Notes: generated by a model from the sequence alone, not told the origin. Shown: positions 8,465 through 18,201, counted from the first letter of the stretch. The stretch is DNA of 49,323 nt from Peribacillus faecalis (GCF_014712675.1 NZ_JACXSI010000028.1:1-49323), one strand, 5' to 3'. A program made the numbers and translations.

Positions 8465-9617
8465 TTACTCTGCAAAAACATAATCAGGAGAGTAAACACT
8501 TATTGAGCTTATACTTTTTTTCGAAATATGGCGTTCCAAGTAATGACAACCAATAGCATCCGCTGACAGGATTGCCGCGACTACATCATCAACAGTCACA
8601 TCCCCCGGCATATTTCCCATTGTATCTCCCTTTGCACAGGCAATTTCTGCTACTTGTCGAAGCTCTTCAGGATTGATTTCTTTTACACCAAGTTCACCTA
8701 ACGTGATTGGCAATCCTACACTCGCACAAAGATTCAATACTTCTTCCAGCTCACAATTGCTAGCGTCCTCAAGTACAAGCTGAACAAGTGTGCCAAAAGA
8801 TACTTTTTCACCGTGATACATTTGGTGCGTATCTTTCATTGCTGTCATGCCGTTATGAATAGCATGGGCTGCTGCCAATCCGCCGCTTTCGAAGCCGACA
8901 CCACTTAAGTATGTATTGGCTTCAATGACACTTTCAAGTGCTTTTGTTACTGACTTTTGTTCAACGGCAAGTTTGGCCTTTAAGCCGTCTGCCACAATCG
9001 TATCGTAACAAAGTCTCGCAAGTGCCATCGCCGCTTTTGTCGGTTTTCCGCCTGCCATTGTATTTCCATTGGAATTAAGAGTCGCTCGCGCTTCGAAATA
9101 TGTTGCCAGTGCATCACCAATGCCAGCCACCAATAAACGAACTGGCGCATTTGCAATTACTTGGGAATCAACAATGACTGCATCAGGATTTTTTGGTAAA
9201 AATAAATACTCCTCAAATACACCCTCTTCTGTGTAAATAACAGAAAGCGCACTGCATGGAGCATCTGTTGACGCTGCTGTTGGAACAATGACAACAGGAC
9301 ATTCTTTATAGTGCGCTGTTGCCTTTGAAGTATCTAATGTTTTACCGCCTCCTACACCAATAGACGTCAAATTCTTTAGATACATCTAACAGTCGGTTAA
9401 TCTCTACTTTTGAGCACTCTCCGTTAAATTTCTCAAGATGACATTCTGCCTGATGATTATTAAAACTTGATTTCACTTGGTCCCCAAGCACATCGTACAG
9501 ATAAGAATCAATCAATACGAAAAATTTATTCCCTAGTGTATGAACATGATCATACAACTTTTCCAATTCGCCTTTACCTTGTATATACCTGCTAGTTGAA
9601 ATGATTTCTTTTGTCAT
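8465..9617 (-). pseudogene. gldA: Glycerol dehydrogenase gldA, frameshifted
   Basis: NAD-dependent glycerol/dihydroxyacetone dehydrogenase of the iron-containing alcohol dehydrogenase family. The N-terminal part (9617 to about 9365) ends ...KEFDV and then runs into YWCRRR and a stop. The rest continues in another frame with [24 protein letters not shown], the metal-site [24 protein letters not shown] and [12 protein letters not shown]. The break lies at 9361-9366, in GACGTCTATTGG, where two bases have been lost or one gained. Joined, the product would be about 370 residues, the normal GldA length, plus an unusual tail [18 protein letters not shown]. All catalytic residues remain, so the lesion may be recent or a sequencing error. 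The start ATG follows GGAGGG. It is cotranscribed with the aldolase gene upstream, as gldA is with fsaB (talC) in Escherichia coli. Confidence 0.88.
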
Positions 9618-9659
9618 ATTCTGTTCCCTCCAGAGATAGTAAGTAATTTTAATCCTAAA

Positions 9660-10361
9660 TTAAACGCTTACCCACTCAATTTCCTTCATGTCGCATATAA
9701 TTCGGCCCTCTCCGTACACACGTTCCCAATCGGCCTTGAATTGAGCGATGCTGTTATCTGTCATCGGGTGGGAAACCACTGCTTTTAATACATCATAAGG
9801 AACTGTCGCTGCATGTCCGCCTACGACCGCGACATCGTGCACTTGTTGAGCATTCTTAAAAGATGCAGCCACTACTTTTGTCGGCAAATTGAAGTTCTCG
9901 AACATCGTGACAATATCCGCCACCGTTTGAACACCGCTGCCGCTAAGATTATCGATTCTGTTCACATAAGGAGCGACATAATCCGCTCCCGCTTTAGCAG
10001 CCAATAAAGCCTGATTTGCCGTTAAAATCGATGTTGCCGTCACCTTAAAGCCTTCTATTTTCAATTTTTTGATTGCCTTTAGTCCCTCTGGCAAAACCGG
10101 AATTTTTATGTATAGATTACCTCCGACCATATCGCGGAGACTATGTGCTTCTCTGACGATTTTTCCAGCTGTGTCGCCTAGTACTTGAACATGAAGCATT
10201 GCATCCTCTCCGATCACATGTCGGATAGAACGTAAAATTTCGAAGAATGGCTTTTTCTCTTTTGCGATAATGGATGGGTTCGTCGTAACTCCTTCTACTG
10301 GAAATAGATCAAACCCCTCCTGCAATTCTTCAATATTGGCTGTGTCCAAAATATACTGCAT
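9660..10361 (-). CDS. fsa: Fructose-6-phosphate aldolase (FSA/TalC-type transaldolase)
   Basis: Class I aldolase of the small transaldolase (TalC/FSA) family, 233 residues, a decameric cytoplasmic TIM-barrel enzyme in characterised members. The N-terminal MQYILDTANI and GVTTNPS are diagnostic, and the Schiff-base lysine is K86 in LYIKIPVLPEGL. It should reversibly split fructose 6-phosphate, or condense dihydroxyacetone or hydroxyacetone with glyceraldehyde 3-phosphate. True transaldolase activity cannot be excluded from sequence. The start ATG follows AAGGAGGGG. It lies 42 bases upstream of gldA, whose substrate dihydroxyacetone is a known donor for this enzyme, so the pair probably handled glycerol or dihydroxyacetone. 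Confidence 0.92.
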   Translation of the reverse strand: MQYILDTANIEELQEGFDLFPVEGVTTNPSIIAKEKKPFFEILRSIRHVIGEDAMLHVQVLGDTAGKIVREAHSLRDMVGGNLYIKIPVLPEGLKAIKKLKIEGFKVTATSILTANQALLAAKAGADYVAPYVNRIDNLSGSGVQTVADIVTMFENFNLPTKVVAASFKNAQQVHDVAVVGGHAATVPYDVLKAVVSHPMTDNSIAQFKADWERVYGEGRIICDMKEIEWVSV

Positions 10362-11092
10362 ATATTCCCCTCCTTATGTTTGTTGTATATGCCATGATAA
10401 TGACATTAACTATTTCCCTATTAAATGTGAAATAAACACTTCAGAGATTACGAGAAATACCTCATTAGTTGCCCATCTCAACCGCATCTTAACGTTTCCA
10501 TTATCTAGAGGTTGACTTCCGGGCTTACTCAGAAGCTGAATGTGAGTGAGATGGTCTAAGCAGTTGGACATAGTTATTCCCTACTATCAAAGATACAAAA
10601 ATAAAAAGTATCAATGATAATAGAGAATAGCTTAATACTGAACGTTCGTTCATGGCTGAAGTTTTTTGTATCACCTTGTTTAGCTATTGCTTTTCGAGCA
10701 ACACATAACTCATTTAATTTCTGCCCTAAATGTCTTTTGTCGTTATGTGCTCCAGCCCCCGCAGAGACTCAGAAATCCACCCTACACTGTTAACGGTCGC
10801 AATCACCTACAATCGCCCGCCATAAACAAGGAAATGGCTGAGATTGAACTCAGGGCGAAGGAGCGTTTTTTTTGCATTGGGAACACTAAAACCCTGACCA
10901 TATTTAACAAGTTAATGGGCTACCTTGCCTTATCATCCCTAAAGAAAACTTGCCGACTGGCTCGTCTTTTAGCCTGAGGCATTAGTTGCACTTACACTAC
11001 ATACATAAAATTGGCCACTACGTCGAACTACTTCGATTGCGGTCAATTTATACTTCCAATAGTGTAAAAAAGACAATAGGAAACTAGACCTC
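10362..11092. other. Gene-free stretch with several hairpins
   Basis: No convincing coding sequence was found on either strand; short ORFs here lack ribosome sites and family signatures. Two structured elements are visible. One is a long imperfect hairpin (10574-10630) in which 14 of 16 outer bases pair around an inner GATAC/GTATC. The other is AAATTGGCC with GGTCAATTT (11008-11049) around CGAA/TTCG. The stretch looks like old decayed DNA between the fsa operon and the candidate small RNA. Confidence 0.5.
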
Positions 11093-11210
11093 TTGAGTCT
11101 ATTTTTTAAAAATGGTAAAATAGTCAAGAAGCTGATAAGGATTTCTTATTCAGTTGAACCTATTCGTTTTAAGTCGCCAGTTGCCGCTGGGGACTTTTTA
11201 TTTTTTCTCT
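11093..11210 (+). ncRNA. Candidate small RNA with its own promoter and terminator
   Basis: TTGAGT (11093-11098) and TAAAAT (11116-11121) are 17 bases apart, giving a predicted start near 11128. A hairpin follows (AAGCTGA.TAAG pairing with CTTA.TCAGTT, about 11128-11157). Then comes a terminator, AAGTC-CCAG (11171-11180) with CTGG-GACTT (11187-11196), followed by TTTTTATTTTTT. The transcript would be about 75 to 80 bases and has no ORF with a ribosome site. Promoter and terminator spacing make this more than a chance hairpin. The function is unknown, and it could instead be a leftover leader. Confidence 0.45.
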
Positions 11211-11433
11211 CAAAATTACTGAATTCATCTACAGTTGCCAATCATCTTTACGATTTTAGGCAATAAAAAAACTCCCTTTCATTTACGATCTAACCTAAAT
11301 AAAAGAGAGCTATTGTCAAAGTCAAAGTTACGAGTGAAAATCAACTTTCGATATAGAATTTTGTTGCTCACATATTATAGCAAGATTAACGGACGAATTC
11401 ATACTCGAATAATTACCATTGCAAAATACATAT

Positions 11434-11769
11434 TCAGACAACTACATATTGTTCATCATTCGCAAATACAAAATCAACTTCATCGATTATTCTAGTAAAC
11501 TCTTTAAACTCGTAATATAGTCTATGCTCCAATTCTTCTGTTGCGAAATGATCCTTATTCCCACTGTTGTCAGTATGTTCAAATGCAGTCATTTGATTGA
11601 CCGGGGCATCAATCCGGATGCTGCCTTAATCGCCTTGTAATGTCGAGACGATTGGAGCCTTGCAGTCCTTCGCTCCGATACTCACTGCCTTAAAATTGCC
11701 GTAATCCATCAATAACGTTCCGCTTGTATCAATCTTCTTCTCAACATTGGCAAGAGTACTCCATTTATT
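11434..11769 (-). pseudogene. Relic of a Gfo/Idh/MocA-type oxidoreductase (C-terminal part)
   Basis: Translating the minus strand gives a continuous protein-like segment with TLANVEKKIDTSGTLLMDYG, then IGAKDCKAPIVSTLQGD, a TAA stop (11628-11626), and GSIRIDAPVNQMTAFEHTDN up to EFTRIIDEVDFVFAND. This matches the C-terminal substrate domain of NAD(P)-dependent sugar or inositol dehydrogenases of the Gfo/Idh/MocA family. The stop replaces an expected Glu (GAA to TAA). The Rossmann domain is missing on the upstream side, and the frame ends early at 11434. It is dead. The interval 11211-11433 holds no recognisable gene. Confidence 0.75.
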
Positions 11770-11845
11770 TCAACAAAAGATATAAAGAAAACATCAACTA
11801 TAAACTAAGCAATTATCAAAAGATGAATAAGCAGCTTGTTTAATC

Positions 11846-11896
11846 TACAAAAAAGAAACACCCACATTTGCTCATTCTTGAACAAATGTGGGTGTT
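11846..11896 (-). terminator. Terminator of the HxlR-type regulator gene
   Basis: AACACCCACATTTG (11857-11870) pairs perfectly with CAAATGTGGGTGTT (11883-11896). On the minus strand TCTTTTTTG follows. It is about 100 bases past the regulator's stop codon, and the intervening 11897-11994 holds nothing recognisable. Confidence 0.85.
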
Positions 11897-11994
11897 GCAT
11901 TTAAATCTTTTACTGCACTATTTTTAGTCATTCTAAAAATACCTTCATATCAATATTTCGCGCAGAACCATTCCATTTACTATCCAACTGATGT

Positions 11995-12342
11995 TCAATC
12001 AGTGTCTATCTCTAAAAACGCTCTAAAGTTATCTCCCCAATCACAAATGGAAGCTACAACAGGTTCTAAAAGTAAACCAATTTCACTTAGCTGATACTCC
12101 ACTTTAGGAGGGACAACTGGATATACAACTCTAGTAATTATTTTATCTTCTTCTAATTCTCTTAATTGTCTAATCAACATCCGTTGATTGACATTAGGAA
12201 GGGATTTTTGTATTTCGTTTAACCTTAGTGGAGATTGTTGAAGCAAACTCCATATGATTGCTATTTTCCAACGTCCGCCTATCACCGATAAAGCCAAATC
12301 TTTGCTAGTGAAAAAAGCTTTTTCTTTATAGAGTATTTCCAT
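11995..12342 (-). CDS. HxlR-family transcriptional regulator
   Basis: Winged-helix DNA-binding protein of 115 residues of the HxlR family. Diagnostic features are the GGRWKIAIIWSLLQ segment (about 22-35), LRLNEIQKSLPNVNQRML recognition region and the wing VVYPVVPPKVEYQLSEIG. The usual N-terminal Cys of redox-sensing relatives is not evident; the only cysteine is near C98 (SICDWG). In B. subtilis, HxlR activates formaldehyde-fixation genes in response to formaldehyde. Here the gene is divergent from the glutathione-dependent formaldehyde cluster, with a palindrome between them, so control of that cluster is a strong inference. The start ATG follows AAAGGGATGG. Confidence 0.9.
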   Translation of the reverse strand: MEILYKEKAFFTSKDLALSVIGGRWKIAIIWSLLQQSPLRLNEIQKSLPNVNQRMLIRQLRELEEDKIITRVVYPVVPPKVEYQLSEIGLLLEPVVASICDWGDNFRAFLEIDTD

Positions 12343-12377
12343 ATATAACCATCCCTTTCTCTGCTTTTATTTTATTT

Positions 12378-12399
12378 ATAGTGACAAAAACGTCAGTAT
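12378..12399. promoter_or_regulatory. Candidate operator between hxlR-type gene and adhC
   Basis: ATAGTGAC (12378-12385), six bases, and GTCAGTAT (12392-12399) form an inverted repeat matching at seven of eight positions. It lies in the 134-base divergent region, 36 bases from the regulator start and 78 from adhC, as expected for an HxlR-family dimer site. The promoters around it could not be fixed; TAATAT and TATAAA at 12413-12430 are candidates for the adhC -10. Confidence 0.6.
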
Positions 12400-12416
12400 T
12401 GTTTAATGAATTGTAA

Positions 12417-13592
<1,176 letters not shown>

Positions 13593-13596
13593 GAAA

Positions 13597-14430
13597 ATGA
13601 GTCTTAAACTTATTGAAAAACATCGCTCTTTTGGCGGAGAACAATGTAAGTACAGCCATTATTCAGAAACTTTACAATGTAATATGACATTTAGTATCTA
13701 CTTACCGTCAAATAAAGAAATGAAAAAAATCCCCCTTATTTGGTGGTTATCTGGTTTAACATGTACAGATGATAATTTTAGTCAAAAAAGTGGATTTCAA
13801 AGATTGGCTGAAAAATATCAAACAGCAGTCATGATTCCAGATACTTCACCACGTGGAGAACATATTGCTGATGATGATGCATGGGACCTTGGACAAGGTG
13901 CAGGTTTTTATTTAAATGCAACAAAAGATTCATGGGCAAAGCATTACAACATGTATACGTATATAGTGGAAGAGTTAACAGCTATTGCGACAACCTTGAT
14001 ACCTATTTTTTCAGGAAAAGAAAGTATAATGGGCCACTCAATGGGAGGGCACGGCGCTTTAGTGATTGGCATGAAAAATAAAGAAAGATTCAAAGCGATT
14101 TCTGCTTTCTCTCCTATTTTAAGTCCTAGTCAAGTCCCATGGGGAGTAAAAGCTTTCTCAGCTTATTTAGGTAATGATCAAGCTTCTTGGAAAGAATGGG
14201 ATGCTTCTGAATTGGTTAAAGAAGCTGGCATGCCGCCTATTCTCATTACGCAAGGAACGCAAGATGAGTTTTACCCAAAACAATTAGATGAAACGATTTT
14301 CTTAAAGAATGCCCAGGAAAATAATCAAGCCGTAAGTTACAACAAAATGGAAGATTATGATCATAGCTATTTCTTTATAGCAACTTTCTTAGAAGAACAT
14401 TTTGCTTTCCACAAAAAGTACTTACGATAA
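13597..14430 (+). CDS. fghA: S-formylglutathione hydrolase
   Basis: Esterase-D-type alpha/beta hydrolase of 277 residues, which hydrolyses S-formylglutathione to formate and glutathione. The nucleophile is S148 in GHSMGGHGAL. The expected Asp lies in TQGTQDEFYP and the His in DYDHSYFF. The N-terminal LIEKHRSFGGEQ and LSGLTCTDDNF are typical of the family. The start is ATG at 13597, behind GGAG inside the end of adhC, giving the usual length. An in-frame ATG at 13582 overlaps the adhC stop and lacks a site. It completes the two-step glutathione-dependent formaldehyde oxidation begun by AdhC. Confidence 0.95.
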   Translation: MSLKLIEKHRSFGGEQCKYSHYSETLQCNMTFSIYLPSNKEMKKIPLIWWLSGLTCTDDNFSQKSGFQRLAEKYQTAVMIPDTSPRGEHIADDDAWDLGQGAGFYLNATKDSWAKHYNMYTYIVEELTAIATTLIPIFSGKESIMGHSMGGHGALVIGMKNKERFKAISAFSPILSPSQVPWGVKAFSAYLGNDQASWKEWDASELVKEAGMPPILITQGTQDEFYPKQLDETIFLKNAQENNQAVSYNKMEDYDHSYFFIATFLEEHFAFHKKYLR

Positions 14431-14450
14431 AAAATATGGATTAGAAAATA

Positions 14451-14485
14451 AAAGTATCCTCATTGCAAATAAATGTGGGTACTTT
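14451..14485 (+). terminator. Possible attenuating hairpin between fghA and gshF
   Basis: AAAGTATCC (14451-14459) can pair with GGGTACTTT (14477-14485), followed by the moderately T-rich AGATTTATTTTG. The stem has one mismatch and a long loop, so it may only reduce read-through or protect an mRNA end. Confidence 0.35.
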
Positions 14486-14531
14486 AGATTTATTTTGTCA
14501 TAAATAAGTAAGTTGGGAAGGAGAGCTACCT

Positions 14532-16859
14532 ATGGATTTCAAGAAAATATTAGCCAATGACCATGTTAAACCATACTTATTAAAAGCCCGCTATGGAATT
14601 GAAAAAGAAAGTCAGCGAGTTGACCTATCAGGAAATTTAGCTAAAACAGATCATCCTAAAAGTATTTCAATAAGAGACAAGCACCCCTATATTCAACGAG
14701 ATTTTTCAGAAACACAAATTGAATTAATTACACCTGTTACCGAGTCTTTAAAGGAACTGTTTGATTACTTGGCAGCAATCCATGATGTTGCTTATCGTTC
14801 TATGAGCGATAATGAAATGCTTTGGCCATTAAGCATGCCGCCACAGTTACCAGAAAAAGAGGAAGACATCGTTATCGCAAAATTAAAAAGTTCTGAAAGC
14901 GTTCAATACCGTCAATCTTTAGCGCATTCGTATGGTCGCCGTAAACAGATGCTTTGTGGTACTCATTTCAATTTTGAATTCGGTGATGAGTTACTTCAAG
15001 CTTTATTTAACGTCCAATTAGAGATAAAAGATTATCAGCAATTTAAAGAGGAGATTTATCTAAAAGTCACAAGAAATTATTTGCACTATCAATGGTTAGT
15101 GACTTATTTTTATGGAGCTTCCCCAATTAGTGAAAAAAATTTCTTTGAAGAAGATTCTTTGAATGAAGCAGTGAGAAGTATCAGATGCAGTAAGTATGGT
15201 TATACAAATTCGGATGATGTCCAAGTATCGTACAGTAGTATACAGAACTATCTCTCCGATCTTTCTTTGATGATTAAAAGAGGACTTCTAGTAGAAGAAA
15301 AAGAACTTTATGCACCTATCCGTTTAAGAGGCGGGCATCATGTTTCAGATTTAGCAGATCACGGTGTACATTATATTGAATTGAGAAATATAGATTTAAA
15401 TCCCTTTGAAACGTATGGCATTAGCTATAAACAAGTAGAGTTTCTACATCTTTTCTTAATTTATTTACTGTGGAAAGATGAAGGAAATGATTGTGATGAG
15501 TGGGTGAAAATGGGTGAATTATACAATAACGCAGTAGCCCTTGAACATCCTTTAGAGCATACACAATTTGAAATAGAGGCTAAGAAGATCATTGATGAGA
15601 TGGAACATGTAGTAGAAATCTTAGATTTGAGTATTTCAGATACACTATTTGTTCATCTGAGAGAAATGCTAATGGACCCAAGTAAAACTTTAGCCGGAAG
15701 ACTTTATAAAGAGAGTCAAAAAAGTAGTCAAAGTGAAGTGGCTACTTATATCGCTAAAGAAAATTATAAAAAATCATGGTCTAAGCCCTATCAATTAACA
15801 GGATTTACTGACATGGAGTTGTCCACTCAAATTTTAATGTTTGATGCTATTCAGCAAGGGATCGAATTAGAAGTCTTGGATCGGCAAGCTCAGTTTTTAA
15901 AGCTTCAACTAAAAGATCATGTTGAATATGTAAAAAATGGTAATATGACAAGTAAAGACAACTATGTCTCCACTTTAATTATGGAAAATAAAACTGTAAC
16001 GAAGAAAATTCTTCAACGACATGGCTTCCGTGTGCCAATGGGCGAGGAATTCCTGACAATAGAGCAAGCTTTACGTTCCTATGATTTATTTTCTACCAAA
16101 CCTTTTGTTGTAAAGCCGAAAACAACAAACTATGGATTGGGAATATCGATTTTCAAAGAAGGAGCAAATTACGAAGATTATCAAAAAGCAATTACACTGG
16201 CATTTAAAGAAGATTCTTCTATATTAATAGAAGAATTTATTAAAGGAACAGAATATCGATTTTTTGTATTAGATGGTCAAGTTTATGCTGTTTTACTACG
16301 AGTTCCCGCGAATGTTAAAGGTGACGGTATACAGACAATTGAAGACTTAGTCATTCAAAAGAATCGTGACCCGTTAAGAGGAAGAGACCATCGAACACCT
16401 TTAGAAAATATCCAACTAGGAGAATTAGAAAAACTTATCCTTAAAGGGCAAGGATATCGAATAGATTCAATTTTAGACAAGGATGAAATTGTCTACTTAC
16501 GTGAAAACTCTAATATTAGTACAGGTGGAGACTCGATTGATGTTACAGATCAAATACCTGATGATTATAAAAAAATAGCTGTGGATGCTGTATCCGCACT
16601 TGAAGTTAAAATTTGCGGTATCGATTTGATTATTGAAAACATAGCAGTCCCTGCAGCTAACAAAAACGCTTATGGAATCATTGAAGCTAATTTTAATCCA
16701 TCAATGTATATGCACATTTATCCGTATAAGGGAAAATCTCGGCGTTTAACTAAGCATATAATACATTATTTATTCCCTGAACTATCGCAAAGTCAGGAGT
16801 CGTTCGTCAAACAAGGGGCACCACTAGTAAAACGTGAATTTACAACGGTAAGCTGTTAA
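14532..16859 (+). CDS. gshF: Bifunctional glutamate-cysteine ligase/glutathione synthetase GshF
   Basis: Two-domain enzyme of 775 residues that makes glutathione from glutamate, cysteine and glycine with two ATP. The N-terminal part (about 1-430) is a proteobacterial-type GshA domain, with YGIEKESQRV (22-31), FSETQIELITP, MLCGTHFNFEF and the substrate segment RLRGGHH. The C-terminal part (about 490-760) is an ATP-grasp domain with PFVVKPKTTNYGLGISIF, EEFIKGTEYRFFVLDG and the metal-binding IEANFNPS. Length and order match GshF of Listeria and streptococci. The start ATG follows GGAAGGAG. It lies 101 bases after fghA on the same strand. Most Bacillales make bacillithiol instead, so this gene is probably acquired. 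Confidence 0.95.
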   Translation: MDFKKILANDHVKPYLLKARYGIEKESQRVDLSGNLAKTDHPKSISIRDKHPYIQRDFSETQIELITPVTESLKELFDYLAAIHDVAYRSMSDNEMLWPLSMPPQLPEKEEDIVIAKLKSSESVQYRQSLAHSYGRRKQMLCGTHFNFEFGDELLQALFNVQLEIKDYQQFKEEIYLKVTRNYLHYQWLVTYFYGASPISEKNFFEEDSLNEAVRSIRCSKYGYTNSDDVQVSYSSIQNYLSDLSLMIKRGLLVEEKELYAPIRLRGGHHVSDLADHGVHYIELRNIDLNPFETYGISYKQVEFLHLFLIYLLWKDEGNDCDEWVKMGELYNNAVALEHPLEHTQFEIEAKKIIDEMEHVVEILDLSISDTLFVHLREMLMDPSKTLAGRLYKESQKSSQSEVATYIAKENYKKSWSKPYQLTGFTDMELSTQILMFDAIQQGIELEVLDRQAQFLKLQLKDHVEYVKNGNMTSKDNYVSTLIMENKTVTKKILQRHGFRVPMGEEFLTIEQALRSYDLFSTKPFVVKPKTTNYGLGISIFKEGANYEDYQKAITLAFKEDSSILIEEFIKGTEYRFFVLDGQVYAVLLRVPANVKGDGIQTIEDLVIQKNRDPLRGRDHRTPLENIQLGELEKLILKGQGYRIDSILDKDEIVYLRENSNISTGGDSIDVTDQIPDDYKKIAVDAVSALEVKICGIDLIIENIAVPAANKNAYGIIEANFNPSMYMHIYPYKGKSRRLTKHIIHYLFPELSQSQESFVKQGAPLVKREFTTVSC

Positions 16860-16910
16860 ATGACATAACGTTACTTTATGTTATTGGCATTAGAGAAAGG
16901 AGATTGAACG

Positions 16911-17261
16911 ATGATTGTTACTTATAAAGAAAATGTAGCTGTTTTTGATAAAATTGATTCCGCAAAAGCACAGGAACTAGTAAAAGGAGAAAACGAAGCT
17001 GTTATCTATATTGGCAAAGCTGTATGTCCTTATTGCCAAACATTCATTAAAAAATTAAAAAAAGTTGCTGAAGCAACAGACACTCACGTCTATTACGTCA
17101 ATAGTGCGGAAAAATCTGATATGGTAGGTATCACAGCTTTTCGTAACGAATACGACATTCCAACGGTTCCTGGTTTCATCTTTACTAAAGGTAATATAGT
17201 GAACGTGAAATGCAATTCTTCCATGTCGGAAGAAGAGATCAAAGCTTTTATGAATAAATAA
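16911..17261 (+). CDS. Thioredoxin-like protein with CPYC active site
   Basis: Single-domain thioredoxin-fold protein of 116 residues without a signal peptide. The redox motif is CPYC (39-42) and the cis-proline is P87 in TVPGF. Overall it resembles the small PedC/BrcD-type thioredoxin-like proteins of Gram-positives. CPYC is typical of glutaredoxins, and the position behind gshF suggests a glutathione-linked disulfide or mixed-disulfide reductase, though that is inference. The start ATG follows AGAAAGGAG, 51 bases after gshF. It is the last gene of the cluster; a terminator follows 100 bases on. Confidence 0.85.
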   Translation: MIVTYKENVAVFDKIDSAKAQELVKGENEAVIYIGKAVCPYCQTFIKKLKKVAEATDTHVYYVNSAEKSDMVGITAFRNEYDIPTVPGFIFTKGNIVNVKCNSSMSEEEIKAFMNK

Positions 17262-17360
17262 TCCATTTCTAAATTGATCATTATTGGATCAGCTCAGCCC
17301 TAAATTACTATGGTGTAATGGGTAACCGCCAATAATTGCTCACTTAGACATTACACATCC

Positions 17361-17396
17361 GAGAGTGTGTTATTGCAAGTAGCCGCTCTCTTTTTA
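17361..17396 (+). terminator. Terminator of the formaldehyde/glutathione cluster
   Basis: GAGAGTG (17361-17367) pairs with CGCTCTC (17384-17390) and TTTTT follows. It is the first convincing terminator past the thioredoxin-like gene. Confidence 0.6.
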
Positions 17397-17439
17397 TCGC
17401 TTAGAAATTGTTCTATTAATGTCTAATAGCAAGGGTCAG

Positions 17440-17540
17440 TAATCATCCCCCCTGTGAAACACCATAGACAAAAGCAGAGCTTACACCTAGCATGTTCATC
17501 GCTTTGTAAACATCCTCAGCCATATCTGCAACCGTTAGCC
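17440..17540 (-). pseudogene. Relic of an alpha/beta hydrolase gene
   Basis: The minus strand encodes LTVADMAEDVYKAMNMLGVS followed by SAFVYGVSQGG, which is the helix and nucleophile elbow (GxSxG) of an alpha/beta hydrolase. Just after the elbow one base is missing in the G run, and the frame hits TGA. Nothing recognisable flanks it, so only about 100 bases of the gene survive. It is not the same gene as the intact hydrolase at 18202. Confidence 0.65.
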
Positions 17541-17965
17541 TTCTTCCCTTTCAAGACTTTCTTTTACTCGTACACAAAAACACCCACAGAAATTAATCTT
17601 TGGGCGTATAAAATACCGATTTTAAATGACCTTACTATCATTTCAGCACTTTTTCTTCCAAAACTCCCGTAACCATGGGCTTTATAGCGCTTGGGAAACT
17701 ACTCCCGCTCAACGCATCTGCAAAAATACTTAATGTTTTTGTTGGTTTTATGGGCATTCCTCGGCATTTGACCACAGATAATAATCCGTAATATACGGTC
17801 TAAACTTTTGCCATCAAAATGACATCACTCATATTCTATCAATTATTCTAAAGAGTATGATGTATCATTTTCCACCCATATCTTAGCACCAAGTGGCTTA
17901 TAGTTCAAGAAAAACATCTAAACCAATGTGGCAATGTTCAATTTAACTATACTATAATCCGGAAT
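17541..17965. other. Gene-free decayed stretch
   Basis: No supportable gene. On the minus strand a short open segment (about 17650-17760) has protein-like composition, with ADALSGSSFPSAIKPMVTG, but I cannot assign it. A weak hairpin with ACGCCCA and TGGGTGT followed by TTTTTGTG (17572-17606, minus) may be an old terminator. Together with the neighbouring relics it marks an erosion zone. Confidence 0.4.
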
Positions 17966-18178
17966 TTATTTTTCTATTCTAACTGGCTTCATACCAAACT
18001 TCTTTCGAACTTTCCTTCCGAGCTGATGAAGTTTCTTTTCTTGTTCATCTGATAGCTCATGTGCTCTTTGGGTGATAATCCATTCCCTTGCCATTTCCTC
18101 AGAAGTAAGAGTAGTCGCCAGCTTCTCAGCGATTTCGTATAAGTCTTCTGTTGTACATGTCATCATTTCTTTGAACAA
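17966..18178 (-). CDS. Small helical hypothetical protein
   Basis: Predicted 70-residue, charged, mostly helical protein with no membrane segment or recognisable family. The start is the TTG at 18178, because GTGAGGT lies seven bases upstream; internal ATGs at 18166 and 18163 have no site. It ends KKFGMKPVRIEK, a basic tail. The gene begins 23 bases after the hydrolase stop and is probably cotranscribed with it. Function unknown. Confidence 0.6.
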   Translation of the reverse strand: MFKEMMTCTTEDLYEIAEKLATTLTSEEMAREWIITQRAHELSDEQEKKLHQLGRKVRKKFGMKPVRIEK

Positions 18179-18201
18179 AATACTACCTCACAAATTTGAA
18201 T

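Noticed and set aside
10801-10870. A tRNA-like look of the GC-richer segment (GGCTGAGATTGAACTCAGGGC).
   Set aside because: No cloverleaf with the required T-loop and anticodon arm could be built around it.
10687-10977. A 96-codon plus-strand ORF in the gene-poor stretch.
   Set aside because: No ribosome site before its ATG, no hydrophobic or domain pattern, and no family likeness in any frame.
11235-11495. An 86-codon plus-strand ORF after the candidate small RNA.
   Set aside because: It lacks a ribosome site and its 3' part lies antisense to the oxidoreductase relic. The composition is that of random AT-rich DNA.
17454-17672. A 72-codon plus-strand ORF after the formaldehyde cluster.
   Set aside because: It lies antisense to the hydrolase relic, which explains its open frame, and it has no ribosome site.
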